Of a stretch of DNA of 64,000 bases, positions 44,219 to 52,733 are shown one piece after another (positions within the stretch are counted from its first letter, which is position 1; each line of letters begins with the position of its first letter). Made by a program: the position numbers and the translations under genes. Under the pieces are notes generated by a model. It had not been told where the DNA came from and searched no databases. It saw only the letters and a program-made list of their open reading frames with translations. The DNA comes from Robiginitalea aurantiaca (lineage in GTDB: Bacteria; Bacteroidota; Bacteroidia; Flavobacteriales; Flavobacteriaceae). Location: NCBI RefSeq assembly GCF_030380815.1, contig NZ_JAUDUY010000002.1, forward strand, positions 248,001-312,000. Reading direction: 5' to 3'.

Positions 44219-44342
44219 TCCAAGTCAACCCCGACCTACCCTTCATGGTTGACCCCTTTCCGCGCTTAATTGCGCAATTCTGGGAGATACAATTTTTTCA
44301 TCGATTGTTTGTTATTACAATGTGGCCTTTTAAGCCGTGTTC

Positions 44343-45140
44343 ATGCAACCTAAAGCCAAAAACAAACTTACAGCCCTTATCATTACCTATAATGAGAAGG
44401 GATATATCGAGCGATGTATTGATTCAGTGAGATTCGCTGACGAAATCATTGTTGTAGATTCCTATAGCACTGACGGTACGTATGAAGTCCTCCTGCAGGA
44501 TCCAGATGTGTCTGTCGTTCAGCATGCCTTTGATAATTTTACCAAACAAAAGACGAGAGCTCTCGAGAAAGCGTCTCATGACTGGATTTTATTTCTCGAT
44601 GCAGATGAAGTGGTTACTCCGGAATTACAGGTCGAATTGCTGAACACTATCGATTCCGGTACGCCACATTCGGCATTCTGGTGTTACCGCAGCTTTATGT
44701 TTCAGCAGGAACCCCTCAACTTCAGCGGGTGGCAAACCGATAAAAACTATCGGCTATTCCGAAAGAGCGAGGCACAGTTTTCAGACAAGAAACTCGTTCA
44801 TGAAACTCTGGTATTTAGTGGCTCATCCGGAATCCTTAAGAACAACCTGATCCATTATTGCTATAAGAATTACGAGGACTACAAAGGTAAAATGCTGCAC
44901 TATGGCCGATTAAAGGCAAAAGAGGATTTTTACAGGGAAAAGCGATTCAACTATCTGTTGATGGGCGCAAAAACCCTCTGGAAATTCGTGCATCATTACT
45001 TTTTTCGGTTGGGCTTTTTAGACGGCAAAAAAGGAATTACAATCTGTTACTTAAACGCCCTCGGGGTTTGGAAGCGGTACAGCACTTTAAAAGAACTTGA
45101 AGTCAGTAACAGGCTCACTACCTATCTGGTAATGCCTTAG
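44343..45140 (+). CDS. Family 2 glycosyltransferase, WaaE/KdtX type
   Basis: 265 residues. LTALIITYNEKGYIERCIDSV, FADEIIVVDSYSTDGT, and DxD-type FLDADE (near 85-90) are the GT-A motifs; the later LVHETLVFSG and a C-terminal helix fit the WaaE/KdtX subgroup, which adds glucose or heptose to LPS core. A soluble, probably membrane-associated enzyme. ATG 44343 is preferred over GTG 44337. Substrate not determinable. Confidence 0.85.
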   Translation: MQPKAKNKLTALIITYNEKGYIERCIDSVRFADEIIVVDSYSTDGTYEVLLQDPDVSVVQHAFDNFTKQKTRALEKASHDWILFLDADEVVTPELQVELLNTIDSGTPHSAFWCYRSFMFQQEPLNFSGWQTDKNYRLFRKSEAQFSDKKLVHETLVFSGSSGILKNNLIHYCYKNYEDYKGKMLHYGRLKAKEDFYREKRFNYLLMGAKTLWKFVHHYFFRLGFLDGKKGITICYLNALGVWKRYSTLKELEVSNRLTTYLVMP

Positions 45141-45314
45141 CTTTTGGCATAACCCTCATCTGGCTATAGCCTATCCATGGCTTAAGAGCGTGTCTGGGAT
45201 TCCTCAAACCCTATGGTTCCCCCCACCCCCCTGATTTCAAATTAGTAATTACCACCGCAATCTCCCTGCACTCCACTAATTGCAGAAAGACTTTAACAGA
45301 AATGCGGGATGTGG

Positions 45315-45322
45315 TACCTTTG
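45315..45322 (+). promoter_or_regulatory. -7 element upstream of the CCA/poly(A) polymerase gene
   Basis: TACCTTTG fits TAnnTTTG. It lies 85 bases before ATG 45407. A weak TTTA is 19 bases upstream. Confidence 0.35.
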
Positions 45323-45406
45323 CAACAGCAGGTTATTCGGTAATCCCCCTTCCTGAAGCATGGTAATAAAGAGGGAGCGGAATAGGAAGGCCTCCGGCAT
45401 CGGACT

Positions 45407-46864
45407 ATGGAAAATCCCCGTTACGAAAAAGCACTTTCAGATCCCATTTTTGAGGTCATCAGTTCAGCTGCATCCCAGCTGGGTCTCGAGGCCTATGTCG
45501 TGGGCGGGTTTGTCAGGGATTATTTCCTTGAGCGCGGAGAACAGAAGGACATTGATGTTGTGGCCATCGGCAGCGGTATCGATCTGGCAAAAAAAGTATC
45601 CCAGTTGCTTCCCGGAAAGCCAAAAGTGAATGTGTTCAAAAATTTTGGTACTGCTATGATCCGCCAGGGCAATCTGCAACTGGAATTTGTAGGAGCCCGA
45701 AAGGAAAGCTACCGGAAAGACAGCCGAAAGCCGATTGTAGAAGACGGAACGCTGGAAGAAGATCAGCAGCGCAGGGATTTCACCATCAATGCAATGGCTC
45801 TGGACCTCAGGCCAGATACATTCGGAACCCTGCTCGATCCCTTTGAGGGGATGGCCGACTTGAATCAGGGTCTTATCCGCACGCCCCTGGAACCGGGAAT
45901 CACCTATTCGGATGACCCGCTTCGCATGATACGGGCTATCCGTTTTGCCACCCAGCTCAACTTTCAGATTATTCCTGAATCGCTTCAGGCGATCGAAGAA
46001 AACCGGGACCGTATTCGCATTGTTTCCCGTGAACGAATCGTCGATGAACTCCAAAAGATCATGGCGGCAAAACAGCCCTCGGTCGGGCTCGCCCTTTTGC
46101 ATAAAACCGGCCTGCTGGAGTACATCCTTCCAGAGCTAACGGCCCTTCAGGGTATCGAAGAAATCGAGGGACAGCGCCATAAGGATAACTTTTGGCATAC
46201 CCTTGAAGTCGTGGACAATATCTCCAAAAAGACCGACAATCTCTGGCTTCGATGGGCCGCTTTGCTGCACGACATTGGAAAGGCGCCAACCAAGCGCTTT
46301 GATAAAAATATTGGCTGGACGTTCCACGGACATGAATTCGTGGGTTCAAAAATGGTCTATCCCCTTTTTAAAAGGTTGCGACTGCCTTTGAACGAACACA
46401 TGAAATATGTAAAAAAGGTTGTCAGGCTGAGCTCCCGACCTGTTTCCCTCTCCGATGACCATGTCACAGATTCAGCTGTAAGGCGCCTTATCTTCGATGC
46501 TGGCGCGGATGTCGAGGATCTGATGACGCTCTGTGAAGCAGATATTACGACCAAAAACCCCAGAAAACAAAGAAGGTATCTAAAGAATTTCCAGGAGGTC
46601 AGAAAAAAAATCAAAGAAGTTGAAGCCCGGGACCGGATCCGGAATTTCCAGCCACCCGTAAGTGGTGAAACCATCATGAAGACTTTCGATTTGAAGCCTT
46701 CCCGCGAAATCGGACTGATAAAAGAAGCGATTAAAGAAGCCATCCTGGAGGGAGAAATACCCAACAAACAGGAGGATGCACACCGCTACATGATTCATAA
46801 GGGACTTGAACTGGGACTGAAACTTTCGAATGAGGCACTCAAAAACCTAAGTGAAGATGATTGA
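45407..46864 (+). CDS. CCA tRNA nucleotidyltransferase/poly(A) polymerase with HD domain
   Basis: Adds CCA to tRNA 3' ends, or acts as a poly(A) polymerase. GGFVRDYFL near 33-41, DIDVVAIG carrying the metal aspartates, and RRDFTINAMAL (RRDF motif) form the class II nucleotidyltransferase head; EGQRHKDNFWHTLEVVDN and AALLHDIGKAPTK are the HD phosphohydrolase motifs. 485 residues. The window gives no second copy. The ctaA start overlaps its end by 8 bases. Confidence 0.92.
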   Translation: MENPRYEKALSDPIFEVISSAASQLGLEAYVVGGFVRDYFLERGEQKDIDVVAIGSGIDLAKKVSQLLPGKPKVNVFKNFGTAMIRQGNLQLEFVGARKESYRKDSRKPIVEDGTLEEDQQRRDFTINAMALDLRPDTFGTLLDPFEGMADLNQGLIRTPLEPGITYSDDPLRMIRAIRFATQLNFQIIPESLQAIEENRDRIRIVSRERIVDELQKIMAAKQPSVGLALLHKTGLLEYILPELTALQGIEEIEGQRHKDNFWHTLEVVDNISKKTDNLWLRWAALLHDIGKAPTKRFDKNIGWTFHGHEFVGSKMVYPLFKRLRLPLNEHMKYVKKVVRLSSRPVSLSDDHVTDSAVRRLIFDAGADVEDLMTLCEADITTKNPRKQRRYLKNFQEVRKKIKEVEARDRIRNFQPPVSGETIMKTFDLKPSREIGLIKEAIKEAILEGEIPNKQEDAHRYMIHKGLELGLKLSNEALKNLSEDD

Positions 46865-47903
46865 AAGGATGAAAAAATGGTATCCGGGACTGGCAAAAAC
46901 CGCACTTATCCTTGTCTATCTCGTAATCCTGGCAGGGGCAGTGGTTCGGATGACCGGAAGTGGTATGGGATGTCCGGACTGGCCAAAATGCTTTGGCTAC
47001 TACATTCCACCCACAGAGGAAACCGAATTGTTATGGACCCCCGGGAAGACTTATATGGAGGGACAGGTGATCATTCGGGAAGAAGCATTGCTGGTTGCCA
47101 GAAACGACTTCACAAGTACGTCAGACTTCAGCATGGCGAACTGGGAGCCCTATACCCGTCATGATTATGCCATTTTCAACGCCACGCATACCTGGATTGA
47201 ATACATCAATCGACTCCTTGGAGCCCTTGCGGGTTTGGCAATGTTACTTTTAGCGATAAGTTCGCTGGCCTGGTGGAAAGAGAAACGGTCCAGGACCTTG
47301 TTTGCCTGGCTTGGGGTCCTGGCTATTGGCTTTCAGGCGTGGTTGGGTGCCACCGTAGTCTATTCCGTACTCGAACCCGCAAAGATCACACTCCATATGT
47401 TTATGGCCCTGGTGATCGTGGGAATGCTACTGTGGATCATTCACAGTTCGGATACAAAAACCCGTCATTTTCGGTATGACCGGATTACTTCACGGCTTTG
47501 GTGGGCGATTGTGCCCTTAAGCATGCTTCAAATTCTTTTAGGGACACAGGTACGCCAGTATATAGATCACCAGTCTGAATTAGTCGGCATGCAGGCCCGG
47601 GAGCTCTGGCTTCAGAATCCGGACATCGTTTTTTACGTCCACAGGTCCTTCTCTATCCTCTTGTTAATTCTCCATGTATGGGCCGCCTACAGGGTGTATT
47701 CCATGCGTTCGGGGTTCGAAAAAATCAATGCCTCATTAATGGTCTTACTCGGACTTATCTTTTCGGGAATTGCCATGAACTACTTTGCTTTTCCATGGGG
47801 AAGCCAGGCTACACATTTGTTCCTCGCTTCCCTCCTTTTCGGGTTTCAATGGTATGCATTAATGGAGCTGAAAAGGGCTTCTAAAACGGGGATTTCTTCG
47901 TAA
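46857..47903 (+). CDS. ctaA: Heme A synthase, COX15/CtaA family
   Basis: Oxidises heme O to heme A for cytochrome c oxidase. Membrane protein of 348 residues with about eight helices: VVRMTGSGMGCPDWPKCFG at the N-terminus, THTWIEYINRLLGALAG, ITLHMFMALVIVGM, FYVHRSFSILLLILH and the final THLFLASLLFG. The position corresponding to the heme-ligand His of the EYxHR motif is Asn here (EYINR). The extracellular loop 1 is enlarged, as usual in Bacteroidota. ATG 46857 rather than GTG 46851; both overlap the preceding gene. Confidence 0.9.
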   Translation: MIERMKKWYPGLAKTALILVYLVILAGAVVRMTGSGMGCPDWPKCFGYYIPPTEETELLWTPGKTYMEGQVIIREEALLVARNDFTSTSDFSMANWEPYTRHDYAIFNATHTWIEYINRLLGALAGLAMLLLAISSLAWWKEKRSRTLFAWLGVLAIGFQAWLGATVVYSVLEPAKITLHMFMALVIVGMLLWIIHSSDTKTRHFRYDRITSRLWWAIVPLSMLQILLGTQVRQYIDHQSELVGMQARELWLQNPDIVFYVHRSFSILLLILHVWAAYRVYSMRSGFEKINASLMVLLGLIFSGIAMNYFAFPWGSQATHLFLASLLFGFQWYALMELKRASKTGISS

Positions 47904-47908
47904 ATTTG
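47901..47908 (+). promoter_or_regulatory. -7 element upstream of the pRiA4b ORF-3-like gene
   Basis: TAAATTTG fits TAnnTTTG; it overlaps the ctaA stop region and precedes ATG 47932 by 23 bases. Confidence 0.35.
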
Positions 47909-47931
47909 CCGGAATCCAAACGCGTACAACA

Positions 47932-48423
47932 ATGATCTATAAAATCCGTGTTATCCTCGATTCTGAGGATGATGTTTTCCGGGACCTGGAAGTAAATTCA
48001 GAAATCAGTCTGGAGGAATTGCACAATGTAATCTCACAATCATTCGGGTTTTTGGGTAATGAAATGGCTTCATTTTATACCGCTGACGAAAACTGGAATC
48101 AGGAACTGGAGATTACACTCTTCGCGCTGGGTGAAACTACTGATGCGCGACTTATGCAGGATACGAGGTTATCGGAAGTCATGGACGAGGCGGCTCCGAA
48201 ACTGCTGTATGTGTATGATTTCATGAACATGTGGACGTTTTTCGTGGAATTGGCGGATCAGGCTGAAATTGAAGATGGACGCAGTTACCCCAATCTCCTC
48301 TTCAGTTTTGGAGAACTGCCGGATTCACCTCCGGAAAAACGATTTGAAGCCGATCCGAATCCGGAAACAGAAGAGCCCTTCGGAAGTTACGACGATCTGG
48401 ATTTTGATGAAAACTGGAACTAA
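47932..48423 (+). CDS. pRiA4b ORF-3-like domain protein
   Basis: 163 residues. Features of the plasmid pRiA4b ORF-3/IS1096 TnpR-like domain: MIYKIRVILDSEDDVFRD, ISLEELHNVISQSFGF, YVYDFMNMWTFFVEL. The tail (about 125-163) is rich in Glu/Asp/Pro. No catalytic residues are evident and no mobile element surrounds it; the domain name reflects its first sightings only. Function unknown, perhaps a nucleic-acid or protein-binding module. A -7 element precedes it. Confidence 0.75.
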   Translation: MIYKIRVILDSEDDVFRDLEVNSEISLEELHNVISQSFGFLGNEMASFYTADENWNQELEITLFALGETTDARLMQDTRLSEVMDEAAPKLLYVYDFMNMWTFFVELADQAEIEDGRSYPNLLFSFGELPDSPPEKRFEADPNPETEEPFGSYDDLDFDENWN

Positions 48424-48457
48424 ATCAACCTTTACACACCCCCCTTAAGACCTTTCA

Positions 48458-49516
48458 ATGATCAACCTTTACGCTACTCAGTTAGAATCCATTTCCGTAC
48501 ACCGCGTTGGAAATAAGCATCGTGGAGAACCCCTTTTCCTTTCTGAAACGACCTTTCCCCTGAACGACGAAATAAACGGATTGTTAAAAGAGTACTTTTT
48601 TAAGCCATTTCGGGAAAAGGAGGAAAATTATTTCCGTTTGCACCATGAGGCCGGACTGGAGTTTAACCCCATATGGGAGGCAGCCCAAAAGGTCTTTCAG
48701 GCACCAGATCAACTTCATAGTGCTTCCCGAAGCATTGCCACTCACCTGTTTGACAAATCAAATCATCCCCACATAAAAAACGGGGAATGTTATGTCGTCC
48801 ACATGACAGATGTTTTACTGGACAATGAACGCGTAGATGCCCTGGGGATTTTTAAAAGTGAAATAAAACAGGACTTCCTTCAATTCCGAGAAAAAGAAGG
48901 CAACCTGGATATGCTAATTAAGCAGGGGGTGAACCTTATGCGCCTGGATAAGGGATGCCTTATCTTTAACAAAGAAGCTGAGGAAGGCTACAAAATCCTC
49001 TCCATTGACAGCAATCGGTACGATGCAAAGTACTGGATCGAGGAATTCCTGGGGTTGGAACCGCTAACAGATGAGAATTTCTACACCAAAAACTACCTGA
49101 AATTCTGCCAAAATTTCGCAAAAGATGTGGTGCTCCCCGCAGAGGATAAACAACAGGAAGTGCTTTTTGTAAATCGCGCGGTTAACCATTTTGCCAAAAA
49201 TGACACTTTTGAGGAAAGCAATTTTCTAAATGAGGTTTTAGACAACCCTGAGCTCATTCCCGAGTTTAAACACTACAAATCCGAGCGTGGGCCCAAATAT
49301 AGTATCGAAGACGTTTCCTCTTTTCAGATCGCCAACAAGGCAGTATCCGACAGTCGGAAAAAGATCAAGAATGTGATCAATCTGGATACCCATATCCAGA
49401 TTAAGTTGGATTTTATCAATCCGGAATCCGCAGAGAAGTTTGTGGAGAAGGGTTGGGATGAAGAGCGCGGCATGTACTATTACCTGGTCTATTTCAACCA
49501 GGAACAAAAGTCCTGA
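48458..49516 (+). CDS. Nucleoid-associated protein, NdpA/YejK family
   Basis: 352 residues. NdpA-type family features: an N-terminal ISVHRVGNKHRGEPLF, FFKPFREKEENYFRLHHE, the repeated CYVVHMTDVLLDNERVDALGIFK, DKGCLIFNKEAEEGYKIL, and YDAKYWIEEFLGLEP. These proteins bind the nucleoid; the molecular job is unknown. It follows the pRiA4b-type gene by 34 bases and probably shares its transcript. Confidence 0.88.
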   Translation: MINLYATQLESISVHRVGNKHRGEPLFLSETTFPLNDEINGLLKEYFFKPFREKEENYFRLHHEAGLEFNPIWEAAQKVFQAPDQLHSASRSIATHLFDKSNHPHIKNGECYVVHMTDVLLDNERVDALGIFKSEIKQDFLQFREKEGNLDMLIKQGVNLMRLDKGCLIFNKEAEEGYKILSIDSNRYDAKYWIEEFLGLEPLTDENFYTKNYLKFCQNFAKDVVLPAEDKQQEVLFVNRAVNHFAKNDTFEESNFLNEVLDNPELIPEFKHYKSERGPKYSIEDVSSFQIANKAVSDSRKKIKNVINLDTHIQIKLDFINPESAEKFVEKGWDEERGMYYYLVYFNQEQKS

Positions 49517-49735
49517 GGATTTTTAAAACAGTAGTTTGCGGCCTGGAAAGTGGCATCTGCTGCCTGGAATTTGCAGCTACAGATTTTAACTTACGTCCGG
49601 GGAGGGGGGCATGTCCCTGCGAATCAACACACTTACTCTCATAAAGGAAAGTATTGGGCTCTGTCCCCCGCAAAGCTCATCCCATTAAAGAACGTACGCC
49701 TTCCCCTTAGTGAGGCAGTAGCCTACAAGAATGCG

Positions 49736-50818
49736 CTAAATATCAATTTTCTTTTCGATAATCTGTTTCATGCTGACGTGCTCGTAATTGCGGCGCACAA
49801 AATCCAGGGCAAGGGCCAAGATCTCCCCCATATGGGTGCATTTCTTAAACTGCATGTCGAGGGTCAGATCATAGATCTCCTTTTTAAGCCGGTCGATATG
49901 TTCCGGCCTTGAGATGGTATCCTTTTTAGCGATTTCAACAAGTCTTTTAAGGCGATTCCCTGAACTGAGGATACGTTTAGCCACAATAGAGCGCTCCTCG
50001 ACCTTATACTGGTCCACAGAATCCACAAGCAATTTTTTACGGACCATTTCCACCATAATCCGGTTCTCCTTAAAAAACTGCGGGCGGTAAATGGCCAGTT
50101 TCCCCTCATAACACTGCTGGTCAAAATCAATGGCGCGAATCTTGTAAACCACATGGTCAAAATCGTGGACCGGAATGACGACATAGTTGTAGGAGCGCAT
50201 ATCGCCAAGCAGGCAGATCATACAGCGTTCGTTGAATTTCACAAACTCCTTGGCCAACTGGGATTTCTCCGACTCGGAACAGGAAGGGAGCATTTCCTTT
50301 ATAAAAACATCTCCGGGAATACCGGCAATATGTTCCTCGATCAGGGTGTTTTTATAGACCAGGAAATTGAGATTGTACGGAGAGAGCATATGCTCGAGTT
50401 CCAGGCCATAAATCCGGGAGGCATCCGTCTTTTTTACATAGAAATACGTGAAATTATCGTTCAGGATGTTCCGGACCCGAATTCTGAAGGGCTTGGAATT
50501 CCCGAAGGTACAGAAGTCCACGGCATCCACATTTAGGTATTGGAAGATTCGGTCGCCCCCGTCCGAATGCAGGATGGAATACACCCGTTTAAGACTCAGG
50601 TCAATTTCCTTCCGATCCGAATCCGAATAGAAAACACGCACCCACAGGGAATCTTCCTCTTTGTTATCATAAACCACAACAGACCCCGAAAAACGCAACA
50701 GGTCTTCATAAAAAATAGGGATTTCGACCTTCCTGTTAAACGTTTCCAGATAGGCGTCCAGTTCAGGACAGACCGGGAAGGCCGGCTTCTTTTTGGAAAT
50801 AACGGGATCCTGAGACAT
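49736..50818 (-). CDS. Unrecognised protein with a protein-kinase-like signature
   Basis: 360 residues, ATG start 50818, no signal or membrane segments. I do not recognise the family from its ends, but the middle reads like a kinase-fold ATP site: a lysine pair in YFYVKK (129-130), ELEHM with Glu140/Glu142 as helix-C candidates, a hinge-like LIEEHIAGIPGD (159-170), a catalytic-loop-like GDMRSYN where Asp206 and Asn211 have the D-x4-N spacing, and IDFDQ (230-234) in the place of DFG. N-terminal residues 30-100 form a separate domain. It lies divergent from an ABC-2 exporter. Kinase or pseudokinase activity is inference. Confidence 0.6.
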   Translation of the reverse strand: MSQDPVISKKKPAFPVCPELDAYLETFNRKVEIPIFYEDLLRFSGSVVVYDNKEEDSLWVRVFYSDSDRKEIDLSLKRVYSILHSDGGDRIFQYLNVDAVDFCTFGNSKPFRIRVRNILNDNFTYFYVKKTDASRIYGLELEHMLSPYNLNFLVYKNTLIEEHIAGIPGDVFIKEMLPSCSESEKSQLAKEFVKFNERCMICLLGDMRSYNYVVIPVHDFDHVVYKIRAIDFDQQCYEGKLAIYRPQFFKENRIMVEMVRKKLLVDSVDQYKVEERSIVAKRILSSGNRLKRLVEIAKKDTISRPEHIDRLKKEIYDLTLDMQFKKCTHMGEILALALDFVRRNYEHVSMKQIIEKKIDI

Positions 50819-50896
50819 GAAGGGGATTTTGAAATTGATTGTAACAAATTACGTATTATCTCGTCAACTATAGAAACCCTCGTTAAATCATTCCAT

Positions 50897-51808
50897 TTGG
50901 AAACAATCCTTAAGGTTACCGACCTAACCAAAAAATTTGGACATCTCACCGCCGTCAAGAACCTTTCCTTTACCATAGAAAAAGGGAATGTCTATGGGAT
51001 ACTCGGGCCGAATGGAAGTGGGAAATCCACCACCCTGGGCATTGTCCTGAACGTTGTAAATGCTACTTCGGGTTCTTTTAGCTGGTTCGATGGCAATACC
51101 TCAACCCATGATGCGCTCAAAAAAGTAGGGGCGATCATCGAAAGACCCAATTTCTATCCCTATATGAATGCGGTCCAGAACCTGCGACTGGTATGCAAAA
51201 TTAAAGAGGTCCCCGAATCGCGTATTGAGGAAAAGCTGACTCTGGTTGGCCTGTGGGAAAGGCGTGAAAGCAAGTTCAAAACTTTTTCTCTTGGAATGAA
51301 GCAGCGTATGGCTATTGCCTCTGCCCTACTCAACAATCCGGAAATACTAATCCTCGATGAACCTACCAATGGCCTGGATCCACAGGGGATTCACCAGATC
51401 CGGGAGCTCATTAAAAAAATAGCCGGGGAAGGAACCACCATCCTGTTGGCCTCTCACCTGTTGGATGAGGTTGAAAAGGTATGTTCTCATGTAGTGATTC
51501 TCAGGAAAGGAGAAAACCTCTATGACGGCACAGTTGACGGCATGCTCGCAAGCCATGGGTTCTTTGAACTCAAGGCCGACGATATGAACGCCCTTAAAAA
51601 AGTGCTTGAAGGCAGTGGGGAGTTCAGCCATATCGACCAGGAGGGCGATATTTTTATCGCATACCTGAATACACCTCTGGAGGCTCAGGATTTGAATCAC
51701 CGCTGTTTTGAAAAACAAATTACCCTGACACACCTCGTAAAACGAAAAGAAAGCCTGGAACAGCAATTTTTGACCCTCACCAATAATCAGGAACAAATCC
51801 ACTCATGA
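50897..51808 (+). CDS. ABC-2 type exporter ATP-binding protein
   Basis: 303 residues from TTG 50897 (METILKVTDLTKKFG). Walker A GPNGSGKSTT near 37-46, signature FSLGMKQRMAIASALL and Walker B ILILDEPTNGLDPQG are intact; the Q-loop is IIERPNFYPYMNAVQN. A C-terminal 90-residue extension is normal for drug/lantibiotic-type exporters. The open frame extends upstream to 50540, but that part is antisense to the kinase-like gene and does not resemble protein. Its stop overlaps the permease ATG (ATGA). Confidence 0.9.
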   Translation: METILKVTDLTKKFGHLTAVKNLSFTIEKGNVYGILGPNGSGKSTTLGIVLNVVNATSGSFSWFDGNTSTHDALKKVGAIIERPNFYPYMNAVQNLRLVCKIKEVPESRIEEKLTLVGLWERRESKFKTFSLGMKQRMAIASALLNNPEILILDEPTNGLDPQGIHQIRELIKKIAGEGTTILLASHLLDEVEKVCSHVVILRKGENLYDGTVDGMLASHGFFELKADDMNALKKVLEGSGEFSHIDQEGDIFIAYLNTPLEAQDLNHRCFEKQITLTHLVKRKESLEQQFLTLTNNQEQIHS

Positions 51809-52638
51809 AACGACTGCTCCAAATAGAATATATAAAGCTTTGGAACAGCCGTTCCAGCCGCTTCCTGATCGTGGCGTATTTTGTATTGCTGACTTCCATT
51901 GCACTAATTGCAGCCATTAAATTCGATATCGGACCTATCGAGTTTCACCTGGCGGACCAGGGCATCTTCAATTTCCCTTACATCTGGCACTTCAACACCT
52001 TTGTGGCGGCCATATTTAAACTCTTTCTGGCTATTGTGATCGTCTCCATGATGTCCAATGAATACACGAATAAAACGATCAAACAAAACCTGATCGATGG
52101 CCTCTCCAAAAAAGAGTTTATCGCCTCAAAATTCCTTACCGTACTTGTCTTTGCAGGCATATCTACCGTATTCGTTTTTGTCGTTTCCCTGATTTTGGGA
52201 ATGATGTATTCTGATTATAATGAAATTTCCATCGTCTTTTCAGACCTGGAATTCCTCCTTGCTTTTTTTGTGAAGCTCGTAGGGTTTTTCAGCTTTTGCC
52301 TCTTTCTTGGAATCCTGGTGAAGCGCTCAGCCTTCGCCCTGGGTTTTTTGATTATCTGGGCCATTTTGGAGCAGGTAATCTTTGGATTGCTCGGGTGGAA
52401 ACTGGTATCCTGGGATACGGCTAAGATCCTGAAGAGCCTTCTTCCCTTAGAGTCCATGGCAAACCTGATCAAGGAGCCCTTCAGTCGGTTAAACGCCGTT
52501 CAGTCCGTCGCCGATCAAATCGGGGAACGCATTGAATTGAACTACCATGTACATTGGTATGAAATCGCTTTGGTCCTGGGATGGACTGTCCTTTTCATAT
52601 ATCTCTCGTATGCGCTTTTGAGAAAGCGGGATTTATAA
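51805..52638 (+). CDS. ABC-2 type permease
   Basis: 277 residues with about six hydrophobic segments, the usual number for ABC-2 permeases; the N-terminal MKRLLQIEYIKLWNSRSSRF is a typical amphipathic opening. SMMSNEYTNKTIKQNLIDGLSK lies in the second cytoplasmic loop. It pairs with the ATPase through a 4-base overlap. Substrate unknown; drug, peptide or polysaccharide export are all possible. Confidence 0.85.
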   Translation: MKRLLQIEYIKLWNSRSSRFLIVAYFVLLTSIALIAAIKFDIGPIEFHLADQGIFNFPYIWHFNTFVAAIFKLFLAIVIVSMMSNEYTNKTIKQNLIDGLSKKEFIASKFLTVLVFAGISTVFVFVVSLILGMMYSDYNEISIVFSDLEFLLAFFVKLVGFFSFCLFLGILVKRSAFALGFLIIWAILEQVIFGLLGWKLVSWDTAKILKSLLPLESMANLIKEPFSRLNAVQSVADQIGERIELNYHVHWYEIALVLGWTVLFIYLSYALLRKRDL

Positions 52639-52733
52639 AACTGTCCTTTACCTCATAAACCGTTAAAACGGCGGTTTCACCCCAATTGACCCGGACTTTT
52701 CTCGATTAATTTGTATTTTCCACTTTCTGTGAA

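Noticed and set aside
45141-45406. Search for tRNA or small RNA in the gap before the CCA gene
   Set aside because: No cloverleaf or terminator; only a promoter-like TACCTTTG.
47932-48423. pRiA4b/IS1096-like protein as a sign of a mobile element
   Set aside because: No transposase, inverted repeats or composition change around it; this domain is common in chromosomes.
49517-49735. Possible gene in the gap after the NdpA-like gene
   Set aside because: The only open frame continues antisense into the kinase-like gene. A weak repeat of GCCTGGAA at two points (about 49541 and 49562) has no obvious role.
50540-50896. Upstream extension of the ABC ATPase frame
   Set aside because: It lies antisense to the kinase-like gene and does not look like an ABC N-terminus; the domain begins at TTG 50897.
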